Shown piece after piece: positions 1 through 6,407 of a DNA stretch of 9,099 bases. Every line of letters begins with the position of its first letter. Positions within the stretch are counted from its first letter, which is position 1. The stretch lies in contig JAEWCA010000579.1 in NCBI GenBank assembly GCA_023390875.1, forward strand, positions 1 through 9,099, in the 5' to 3' direction. Origin of the DNA: Actinomycetes bacterium (GTDB taxonomy: Bacteria; Actinomycetota; Actinomycetes; Actinomycetales; Cellulomonadaceae). The notes below the pieces were generated by a model that was not told the DNA's origin, did not search any database, and saw only the letters and a program-made list of their open reading frames with translations. The position numbers and the translations under genes are program-made.

Positions 1-1
1 C

Positions 2-322
2 GTGACGGGTGAGGCGACGCTGCCCGGCGAGGTCGGCGGACCGTCGCTGCGGTTCACGGTGTCGGTCGCGAACCGGTCGGGTCCCGCGCTCGACCTGTCG
101 GCCGCGGTCGTCAACGCCTACACGGGCGACGCGCTGTCGCCCGCGACCCCGCTGCTGAAGCCGGGCGGGCAGCCGTTCCCGGGCGAGGTGGCCGCGGGCG
201 GGTCCGTGACGGGCGTGTTCGTCTTCAACGTTCCGCCGGCCGACAGAGGGCACGTCCGCCTCGAGGTCGACCTGGCGCCGGACCTCACGGTGGTCCTTTT
301 CGAGGGGTCCGTCCCCCAGTAG
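2..322 (+). CDS. 3' end of a DUF4352-like beta-sandwich protein (partial)
   Basis: An open frame enters from the left edge and stops at TAG 320-322. The GTG at 2-4 could be a start but has no visible upstream context, so the gene is probably truncated by the window edge. The 106 visible residues alternate short beta-strand-like segments (LRFTVSVANRSG, VTGVFVFNVP, VRLEVDLAPDLTVVLF) with Gly/Pro turns. This resembles the C-terminal immunoglobulin-like half of DUF4352-type extracellular domains, in which an 'N.(s/t)..pldls' strand is followed by a 'G..v.G.fvF.vP' strand. Such domains usually sit behind a signal peptide or a membrane helix; neither is visible here. No catalytic residues are seen. 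It ends 142 bp before the giant secreted protein gene and points the same way, but the promoter-like repeats between them suggest separate transcription. The family assignment is by pattern only. Confidence 0.6.
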   Translation: MTGEATLPGEVGGPSLRFTVSVANRSGPALDLSAAVVNAYTGDALSPATPLLKPGGQPFPGEVAAGGSVTGVFVFNVPPADRGHVRLEVDLAPDLTVVLFEGSVPQ

Positions 323-327
323 GTGGA

Positions 328-360
328 TTCACCCGATCTGGACAACAGTTCACCCGGGTG
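328..360. promoter_or_regulatory. Candidate operator: CACCC repeats upstream of the giant secreted protein gene
   Basis: The octamer TTCACCCG occurs at 328-335 and again at 349-356, exactly 21 bp apart (two helical turns, same face). The second copy runs into a perfect 10-bp palindrome, CACCCGGGTG, at 351-360, so an inverted half-site is also present. The array lies between the stop of the upstream gene and the candidate -10 at 389. Helical phasing of repeated half-sites is what a dimeric or cooperative regulator would leave. The regulator is unknown, and operator function is inference. Confidence 0.4.
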
Positions 361-379
361 CATATGACCCCATATGTCC
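361..379. promoter_or_regulatory. Direct repeat CATATGNCC x2, 10-bp phase, candidate regulator site
   Basis: CATATGACC (361-369) is followed by CATATGTCC (371-379), an 8-of-9 match spaced exactly 10 bp (one helical turn). Each copy contains the self-complementary hexamer CATATG, which is AT-rich and stands out in this very GC-rich DNA. The pair directly abuts the CACCCGGGTG palindrome and lies over the place where a -35 element would be, 10-28 bp upstream of the TAAAGT at 389-394. A regulator bound here would touch or block RNA polymerase. Function is inferred from position and phasing only. Confidence 0.4.
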
Positions 380-394
380 GAACCCGCCTAAAGT
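364..394 (+). promoter_or_regulatory. Candidate promoter of the giant secreted protein gene
   Basis: TAAAGT at 389-394 fits the actinobacterial -10 pattern TANNNT. The best upstream hexamer is ATGACC (364-369), which matches four of six TTGACA positions with a rather long 19-bp spacer, so the -35 is weak and may need an activator. Transcription would start near 401 and give a 5' leader of about 64 nt before the ATG at 465. The weak -35 overlaps the CATATGNCC repeats. Confidence 0.35.
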
Positions 395-449
395 CGCTCC
401 CGATCGTCTACGGCCCCGCCAACCCCGGCGCGGGACCGGCGACGCGTGC

Positions 450-455
450 GGAGGG
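450..455 (+). promoter_or_regulatory. Ribosome binding site for the giant secreted protein
   Basis: GGAGGG is a strong match to the anti-Shine-Dalgarno complement and leaves 9 nt before the ATG at 465. It fixes that ATG as the start, and the following codons give a textbook signal peptide. Confidence 0.75.
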
Positions 456-464
456 ACAAGCATC

Positions 465-3400
465 ATGGTGGGACCGTCGAAGCTCTCTCGACTGGTAGGG
501 CTGCTGGGAGCGGGTGCGCTCGCCGTCACAGGCCTGCTGGTCGCGGCCCCCGCACAGGCGGACACCGCGCCGCCGAACCCGGCGGACCCGGTGACGGTGA
601 GCGCGGACGCGCTGCCGACCGCGCAGATCAACGGCGTGGTGTGGAACCAGCAGGTCGCCGGCGACCGGGTCTACGTCGGCGGTGAGTTCACGCGTGCCAG
701 GCCGCCGGGGGCGGCCGCCGGGACGAGCGAGGTCGTCCGGAACAACATGATGGCGTACAGCTTGAGCACGGGGGCGCTCAACACCAGCTTCGCGCCGGAC
801 TTCAACGCCGAGGTCCGGGACCTCGCACTCACGCCCGACGGCACCAAGCTGGTCGCCGTCGGCGCCTTCACGTCGATCAACGGCGAGGCGCGCTACCGCG
901 TGGCGGCGTTCGACGCCGCGACGGGCGCGCTCATCAGCTCGTTCCGGCCGACCGTGAACTCGACGGTCAGCGCCGTCGCGGTCACGAACACGACGGTGTT
1001 CATCGGCGGCAACTTCTCCTCGGCGAACGGCACGGCGCGCACCAAGGTCGCGGCGCTGCGGCTCGACAACGGTGCGACGCTGCCGCTGTCGGCCGACCTC
1101 GTCGACGGCTCGGTGCAGGCGATCACGGTGGCGCCCGACGGCGGCTCGATCGTCATCGGCGGATCGTTCACGTCGGTGGACGGCTCGTCGAACCCGGGCT
1201 ACGGCCTCGCGCGGCTCGACTCGACGACCGGCGACATGATGCCGCTGCCGGTCAACACGCAGATCCGCAACGGCGGCGACGAGTCCGCGATCCTCAGCCT
1301 CGAGACCGACGGCGACATGTTCTACGGCACCGGCTACCACTTCGGTGGCGGCGGCAACGTCGAGGGCACGTTCGCGGCCGACTGGGCCACGGGCAGCGAG
1401 GTGTGGGTCGAGGACTGCCACGGCGACACGTACTCGTCGTACCCGATGGGCGACGTCGTCTACTCCGCGAGCCACAAGCACTACTGCGGCAACTCGGGCG
1501 GCTTCCCGCAGACGAGCCCGTGGACGGTGTACCGCGCGACCGCGCTGACCAAGGCCGCGACGCGCATCAACACCGCCGACATCTACGGCTACCCGGACCA
1601 CGACGGCGAGCCCTCGCCGACGATCCTCAACTGGTACCCGACCATCAACACCGGCACGTACACCGGCAAGTCGCAGGGCCCGTGGACCGTGACGACGAGC
1701 GGCAAGTACGTGCTCTACGGCGGTGAGTTCACGCAGGTCAACAACACCGGCCAGCAGGGTCTGGTGCGCTTCACGACGATCGACCAGGCGCCTCTCAAGC
1801 AGGGTCCGCGCCTGCAGGGCACGAACTGGCCGCTGTCGGTGTCGTCCGTGTCGTCGGGCGAGGTCCGGATCGCGTGGAACACCAACTTCGACCGCGACAA
1901 CGAGACGCTCACGTACAAGCTGTACCGCGAGTCGGCGAACAACCCGCCGATCTACACGGAGACCGTCTCGACGACGTTCTGGAACGTCAAGACGCTGCGC
2001 TTCAAGGACACGGGCCTGACGCCGGGCAGCTCGGTGCGGTACCGGGTCTACGCGACGGACCCGAACGGCAACACGGTCGGATCGTCGTGGGTCACCGTCA
2101 CGGTGAGCGACGCCGTGCTCTCGCCGTACGCCGGCAAGGTGCTCGACGACGGTGCGACGAACTTCTGGCGGCTCGACGAGCCGGCCGGGTCCACCTCGGT
2201 CGCCGACTGGGCGGGCAACGCCGACATGGTGTCGCAGGCCGGCGTGACCCGCGGGGTCGCGGGTGCGCTCGGCAGCACCGACTCGGACCTGGCGTCCTCG
2301 TTCAACGGCACCGGCACCGGTCTCGCGGCGACGCAGACGGCCATCGCGGGTCCGCAGACCTTCGCCCTCGAGGGCTGGTTCAAGACCACGACGACCGCCG
2401 GCGGCAAGATGTTCGGCTTCGGCAGCGCCAACACCGGCAACAGCGGCAGCTACGACCGGCACATCTACATGGACACGCAGGGGCGCGTGCTGTTCGGGGT
2501 CTACCCGGGCACGTCGCGGACCCTGTCCACGACCACCCGGTACAACGACGGCCAGTGGCACTACGTGGTCGGCTCGCTCGGCCCGGACGGCATGAAGCTG
2601 TTCGTCGACGGCCGGCGCGTCGCGCAGCGGACCGACACGACGTCCGCGCAGGCCTACAGCGGCTACTGGCGGATCGGTGGCGACAACTCGTGGAGCGGTG
2701 CGCCGTACTTCAACGGCACGATCGACGACGTCGCCGTGTACCCGGCCCCGCTGACGACCGCGCAGGTCGACGCGCACTGGGTCGCCGCGGGACGCACGTC
2801 GACCGCTCCGCCGGCCCCGGCCGACACCTACGGTGCCGCGGTCTACAACGCCCAGCCCGACCTGTTCTGGCGGCTGAGCGAGACCACGGGCAGCGTCGCG
2901 ACGGACGCGAGCGTCCTCAACAACACGGGCACGCTGAGCGGTGGCTACACGCGGCTGCAGGCGGGCGCGCTCGTCGGGCAGAGCACGAACTACTCGGTGC
3001 GGCTCAACGGCAGCACGGGTCTGCTCGCGAGCACCGCGCAGTTCAGCGACCCCTCGGTGTACTCCGAGGAGCTGTGGTTCAAGACGAGCACGACGAACGG
3101 CGGCAAGCTCATCGGCTTCGGTGACGCGGCGACGGGTCTGAGCTCCAACTACGACCGGCACGTGTACATGGAGACCGACGGCCGGCTCACGTTCGGCGTC
3201 TGGACGGGCGTCGCGAACACGATCACGACGACGGCCGCCTACAACAACAACGCGTGGCACCACCTGGTCGCCACGCAGGGCCCCGACGGCATGAAGCTGT
3301 ACGTCGACGGGGTGCTGCGGGGCACGAACCCGCAGACGGACCAGCAGGCGTACACCGGCTACTGGCGCGTCGGCGGCGACAACACGTGGGGTCCGCAGCC

Positions 3401-5834
3401 CTGGTTCGCCGGCAACGTCGACGAGGTCGCCGTGTACTCGTCGGTGCTCACGCCCACCCAGGTCGCGCAGCACTACGCGCTCGGCTCGGGCCAGCCCGCC
3501 CCGAACGTCCCGCCGACGGCGTCGTTCACCGCGACGACCACGGACCTGTCGGTCCAGGTCGACGGCACGGGCTCGTCCGACCCCGACGGCACGCTCGCGT
3601 CCTACGTGTGGAACTGGGGCGACTCGACGCCGAACGGCTCGGGCTCGACCGCGTCGCACACGTACACGGCCGACGGCACGTACACCGTGACGCTCACCGT
3701 GACGGACAACCGCGGCGGCACGGCCACGACGACGCGCACGGTGCAGGTCGCCGCGCCGCCGCCGAACCAGCCGCCGGTGGCCGCGTTCACCACCGCGGTG
3801 AACGTGCTCGCCGTGCAGGTCGACGGCTCGGGCTCGACGGACGGCGACGGCAGCATCGCGTCGTACGCGTGGAGCTGGGGTGACGGCACGCCCGGCTCCA
3901 CCGGGGCCACCGCGTCGCACACGTACGCCGGCACCGGCACGTACTCGGTGACGCTCACGGTGACGGACGACGACGGCGCGACCACGTCGCTGTCGAAGGA
4001 CGTCTCGGTCACGGCGCCGCCGCCGAACCAGCCGCCCGCCGCCGCGTTCACGGCGTCCGCGAACCTGCTCACCGCGAACGTCGACGGCACCGGCTCCGCC
4101 GACAGCGACGGCACCATCACGTCGTACGCGTGGAGCTGGGGCGACTCGACCGCCGGTAGCACGGGCGCGACCGCGTCGCACACGTACGCCGCCGCGGGCA
4201 CCTACACGGTGACCCTCACGGTGACGGACGACGACGGCGCGACGGGCACCGTCACGCACGACGTCACCGTGACGGCTCCGCCGCCGGGCACGCCGTTCGC
4301 CACCGACACGTTCACCCGCACGGTGACGGGCGGCTGGGGCACCGCGACGACCGGTGGTCCGTGGACGACCGTGGGGACGGCCAGCCGGCTGTCGGTCACG
4401 GGTGGTCGCGGCGTGCTGACCGACCCGGTCGGCGGCACGGTGGGCGCGTACCTGGGCTCGGTCGTGCAGACCAGCACGGACCTCACGGCCACGCTCAGCA
4501 CGGACCGGCTCTCGACGGGCACGTCGTACGCCACCCTCCAGGGTCGCCGCGTCGGCAACGACGCGTACGGCGCCCGGGTGCGGCTCGGCTCCGACGGCTC
4601 GATCCAGGTCCACGCGACGCGTGAGGTCGCCGGCACCACGACCGCCCTCGGCGGCGGCGCGGTGACGGGCCTGACGTTCGCGGCCAACGACCAGCTGCTG
4701 GTCCGCACGCAGGTCGAGGGCGTCTCGCCGACGACCGTGCGCGTCAAGGTCTGGAAGGCGGGCACCACGGAGCCGACCGACTGGCGGGCGACCGTCACGG
4801 ACAGCTCCGCGAGCCTGCAGACCGGTGGCGGAGTCGGCGTGACCGTCTACCACGGCGGCACCTCCGGCAACCCGGCTGTCGCGTTCTCGTGGGACGACCT
4901 GTCGGCCAAGGTCGTCGGCGCGGTCCCGCCGCCCAACGTGGCCCCGGCCGCGGCGTTCACGGCGGGGACCAGCGGTCTCACCGCGAACGTCGACGGCACG
5001 GGCTCGTCGGACAGCGACGGCACCGTCGCGTCGTACGCATGGAGCTGGGGTGACGGCACCCCGAACGGGTCCGGCGCCACGGCGTCGCACACGTACGGGG
5101 CGGCCGGCACCTACACCGTGACGCTCACCGTCACCGACGACGACGGCGCCACCGCGTCGACGACGCAGGACGTCACCGTCAGCGTCACGCCGCCGGTCGA
5201 CGACGCGTTCGCGCGGGACGACTTCGCCCGCACGGTGTCGAACGGCTGGGGCAACGCGCTCCTCGGCGGCGCGTGGACGACGTCGGGCACGGCCAGCCGG
5301 CTGTCCGTGGCGGGCGGCCGGGGCGTCCTGACCGACCCGGTCGGCGGCACGGTCGGCGCGTACCTCGCGTCCGTCTCGCAGACCAACGCGGACGTGACGG
5401 CGACGCTCAGCACCGACCGGCTCTCCACGGGGACGTCGTTCGCGACGCTCCAGGGCCGCCGGGTCGGCAACGACGCGTACGGCGCCCGGGTGCGGCTCGG
5501 GGCCGACGGCTCGATCCAGGTGCACGCGACGCGTGAGGTCGCCGGCACGACCACCGCGATGGGCGGCGGCGTGGTGACGGGCCTGACGTTCGCGGCCAAC
5601 GACCAGCTCCTGGTCCGCACGCAGGTGCAGGGCGTGTCGCCGACCACGGTCCGGGTCAAGGTCTGGAAGGCCGGCACCGCCGAGCCGACCGACTGGCGCG
5701 CGGCGGTGACCGACTCGTCCGCCAGCCTGCAGGTCGGCGGGGGCATCGGGGTCTCCGTGTACCACGGCGGCACCACCGGCAACCCGGCCGTCGCGTTCTC
5801 CTGGGACGACCTGGTGGCACGACCGGTGCAGTAA
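465..5834 (+). CDS. Giant secreted mosaic protein: beta-propeller, FN3, LamG x2, PKD x4, duplicated C-terminal domain
   Basis: A 1789-residue exported protein. Residues 1-32 form a Sec signal peptide: K6/R9, a hydrophobic core, and likely cleavage after APAQA. Residues ~45-440 repeat delta-60/DUF5122-like beta-propeller blades with (V/I)xxGxF motifs near 70, 130, 178, 229 and 416. C318 and C341 are the only cysteines, a probable disulfide. Residues ~447-548 resemble fibronectin III. Two LamG/concanavalin-like jellyrolls follow (~562-772 and ~793-1004), sharing FWRL, GPDGMKL(F/Y)VDG and GYWR(I/V)GGDN. PKD domains with W(S/N)WGD motifs begin near 1014, 1101, 1188 and 1491. A ~205-residue beta-rich domain follows PKD3 (1278-1484), and a near copy follows PKD4 (1582-1789). 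No LPXTG, SLH or C-terminal membrane helix is present, so it is probably released or held non-covalently. No catalytic motif is seen. LamG, PKD and FN3 are known binding or spacer modules; a role as exopolysaccharide-matrix protein or adhesin is inferred from these and from the ligase and acyltransferase nearby. Confidence 0.93.
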   Translation: MVGPSKLSRLVGLLGAGALAVTGLLVAAPAQADTAPPNPADPVTVSADALPTAQINGVVWNQQVAGDRVYVGGEFTRARPPGAAAGTSEVVRNNMMAYSLSTGALNTSFAPDFNAEVRDLALTPDGTKLVAVGAFTSINGEARYRVAAFDAATGALISSFRPTVNSTVSAVAVTNTTVFIGGNFSSANGTARTKVAALRLDNGATLPLSADLVDGSVQAITVAPDGGSIVIGGSFTSVDGSSNPGYGLARLDSTTGDMMPLPVNTQIRNGGDESAILSLETDGDMFYGTGYHFGGGGNVEGTFAADWATGSEVWVEDCHGDTYSSYPMGDVVYSASHKHYCGNSGGFPQTSPWTVYRATALTKAATRINTADIYGYPDHDGEPSPTILNWYPTINTGTYTGKSQGPWTVTTSGKYVLYGGEFTQVNNTGQQGLVRFTTIDQAPLKQGPRLQGTNWPLSVSSVSSGEVRIAWNTNFDRDNETLTYKLYRESANNPPIYTETVSTTFWNVKTLRFKDTGLTPGSSVRYRVYATDPNGNTVGSSWVTVTVSDAVLSPYAGKVLDDGATNFWRLDEPAGSTSVADWAGNADMVSQAGVTRGVAGALGSTDSDLASSFNGTGTGLAATQTAIAGPQTFALEGWFKTTTTAGGKMFGFGSANTGNSGSYDRHIYMDTQGRVLFGVYPGTSRTLSTTTRYNDGQWHYVVGSLGPDGMKLFVDGRRVAQRTDTTSAQAYSGYWRIGGDNSWSGAPYFNGTIDDVAVYPAPLTTAQVDAHWVAAGRTSTAPPAPADTYGAAVYNAQPDLFWRLSETTGSVATDASVLNNTGTLSGGYTRLQAGALVGQSTNYSVRLNGSTGLLASTAQFSDPSVYSEELWFKTSTTNGGKLIGFGDAATGLSSNYDRHVYMETDGRLTFGVWTGVANTITTTAAYNNNAWHHLVATQGPDGMKLYVDGVLRGTNPQTDQQAYTGYWRVGGDNTWGPQPWFAGNVDEVAVYSSVLTPTQVAQHYALGSGQPAPNVPPTASFTATTTDLSVQVDGTGSSDPDGTLASYVWNWGDSTPNGSGSTASHTYTADGTYTVTLTVTDNRGGTATTTRTVQVAAPPPNQPPVAAFTTAVNVLAVQVDGSGSTDGDGSIASYAWSWGDGTPGSTGATASHTYAGTGTYSVTLTVTDDDGATTSLSKDVSVTAPPPNQPPAAAFTASANLLTANVDGTGSADSDGTITSYAWSWGDSTAGSTGATASHTYAAAGTYTVTLTVTDDDGATGTVTHDVTVTAPPPGTPFATDTFTRTVTGGWGTATTGGPWTTVGTASRLSVTGGRGVLTDPVGGTVGAYLGSVVQTSTDLTATLSTDRLSTGTSYATLQGRRVGNDAYGARVRLGSDGSIQVHATREVAGTTTALGGGAVTGLTFAANDQLLVRTQVEGVSPTTVRVKVWKAGTTEPTDWRATVTDSSASLQTGGGVGVTVYHGGTSGNPAVAFSWDDLSAKVVGAVPPPNVAPAAAFTAGTSGLTANVDGTGSSDSDGTVASYAWSWGDGTPNGSGATASHTYGAAGTYTVTLTVTDDDGATASTTQDVTVSVTPPVDDAFARDDFARTVSNGWGNALLGGAWTTSGTASRLSVAGGRGVLTDPVGGTVGAYLASVSQTNADVTATLSTDRLSTGTSFATLQGRRVGNDAYGARVRLGADGSIQVHATREVAGTTTAMGGGVVTGLTFAANDQLLVRTQVQGVSPTTVRVKVWKAGTAEPTDWRAAVTDSSASLQVGGGIGVSVYHGGTTGNPAVAFSWDDLVARPVQ
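4296..4916 (+). repeat. Copy 1 of duplicated C-terminal domain (within the giant CDS)
   Basis: Encodes residues 1278-1484. It starts at the phenylalanine of FATDTFTRTV and runs through SWDDL. The domain is rich in beta-strand patterns, with a Trp-Gly pair near its start (GGWG), a central GRRVGNDAYGARVRLG block and a final AFSWDDL strand. This fits a jellyroll or carbohydrate-binding-type fold. It is displaced by 912 bp from copy 2. Confidence 0.8.
5208..5831 (+). repeat. Copy 2 of duplicated C-terminal domain (within the giant CDS)
   Basis: Encodes residues 1582-1789 and ends the protein five residues after SWDDL plus one (final residues VARPVQ). Over the 137 residues from TLSTDR to SWDDL, a hand alignment with copy 1 shows 126 identities, and the changes are mostly conservative (Y/F, L/M, V/I, E/Q). 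The preceding PKD is duplicated with it, at an offset of 909 bp, so the duplicated unit is PKD plus this domain. Confidence 0.8.
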
Positions 5835-5857
5835 CCGGCGACGGTAGCCGGCGACGG
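5835..5857. repeat. Short direct repeat CCGGCGACGG x2
   Basis: CCGGCGACGG occurs at 5835-5844 and 5848-5857, directly after the stop of the giant CDS and just before the 5860 hairpin. It is probably local slippage or duplication in noncoding DNA, and no function is evident. Confidence 0.5.
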
Positions 5858-5859
5858 CA

Positions 5860-5882
5860 GGTGCGGCGCGCAGCGCTGCACC
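5860..5882 (+). terminator. Hairpin terminator candidate after the giant CDS (no U-tract)
   Basis: GGTGCGGCGC (5860-5869) pairs with GCGCTGCACC (5873-5882) around a 3-nt loop GCA: ten pairs, nine Watson-Crick and one G-U. It begins 25 nt after the TAA and lies between two converging transcription units, where a terminator is expected. No run of T follows, so it would be one of the U-less hairpins common in GC-rich actinobacteria. It could also act as a 3' mRNA stabiliser. Confidence 0.5.
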
Positions 5883-5971
5883 ACAGCAAGGCAGCGACGA
5901 CCGCAGGGGGTGCGGGGTACGGCGGGCCGCTCCTGGCCCGACGTGCCCCGTGTGTCGTCTCCGGGCAGCGC

Positions 5972-6355
5972 TCAGCGGGGCGGTCCCGGTGCTGCGGGGC
6001 CGGCCGGGGCGAGGTCGACCGTCACCTGCGTGCCGAGACGGACGAACCCGAGCCGCTCGGCGACCCGTCAGGAGCGAGGCCAGAGGAGGCTCGGGCGCAG
6101 GGGGTCCAGCAGTCGGAGCAGGACGTCGACGTCGACGAGCTGCGGCGCGGGCAGGTGCCCCAGCAGGGCCAGCGCCGTCGGCGGCGCCGCGACCGCGACC
6201 GTGTCACCGAGCCGCACCACCACCGCCGCCGTCAGGTCCGGCCTGTCGACCAGCACCGGTCCGTCCGCACCGAGAGCCTCAGAAGCGACGTGCAGGCGTC
6301 GTGCCCAGGCGCGCCGCACGAGCGCGGTGGTCGACGGGTCGAGGGCTGTCGTCAC
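5972..6355 (-). pseudogene. GNAT acetyltransferase remnant with central deletion and in-frame stop
   Basis: Read leftward from a GTG at 6355, 95 codons encode a protein starting MTTALDPSTTALVRRAWARR and containing a DLTAAVVVRLGD strand. This resembles the N-terminal region of actinobacterial GNAT-family N-acetyltransferases. TGA at 6070-6068 ends it. Reading on in the same frame, the next codons give RVAERLGFVRLGTQVTVDL and reach a second TGA at 5974-5972. The 'A..LGF...G' signature is the conserved last helix and strand of the GNAT fold. The acetyl-CoA-binding core between the halves, normally around a hundred residues, is missing, so the gene has probably lost its centre and is non-functional. 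The N-terminal piece might still be translated as a 95-residue protein. It lies 52 bp downstream of the O-antigen ligase gene in the same direction. No clear Shine-Dalgarno sequence precedes the GTG, so the original start is uncertain. Confidence 0.65.
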
Positions 6356-6380
6356 CCGGCGAGTCTGGCAGTCGTCCGAC

Positions 6381-6397
6381 GGGCGGCGAGCCCGCCC
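6381..6397 (-). terminator. Weak GC hairpin just after the O-antigen ligase stop
   Basis: GGGCGG (6381-6386) and CCGCCC (6392-6397) form a 6-bp all-GC stem around a 5-nt loop. It lies 11 nt beyond the ligase stop on the minus strand and before the GNAT remnant. There is no U-tract and the stem is short, so such a structure could occur by chance in this base composition. Confidence 0.25.
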
Positions 6398-6407
6398 CGC
6401 GATGTCC

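Noticed and set aside
389..415. FliA/WhiG-type (SigD) promoter suggested by TAAAGTCG
   Set aside because: TAAAGT resembles the -35 of that class, but no GCCGATAA-like -10 stands at the usual spacing. CTACGGCC is found there instead. TAAAGT is better read as a -10.
323..464. Riboswitch or structured leader upstream of the giant gene
   Set aside because: No known aptamer core (for example cyclic-di-GMP GEMM) could be recognised. The conspicuous elements are short DNA repeats lying upstream of the predicted transcription start.
408..5765. A 1785-codon open frame antisense to almost the entire giant secreted protein gene
   Set aside because: Its product is dominated by Arg, Val, Ala and Asp/Glu with no fold-like pattern and lacks a start context. 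It is the usual antisense mirror produced when G/C-ending codons exclude stops on the other strand. The plus frame has a signal peptide, a Shine-Dalgarno and clear domains.
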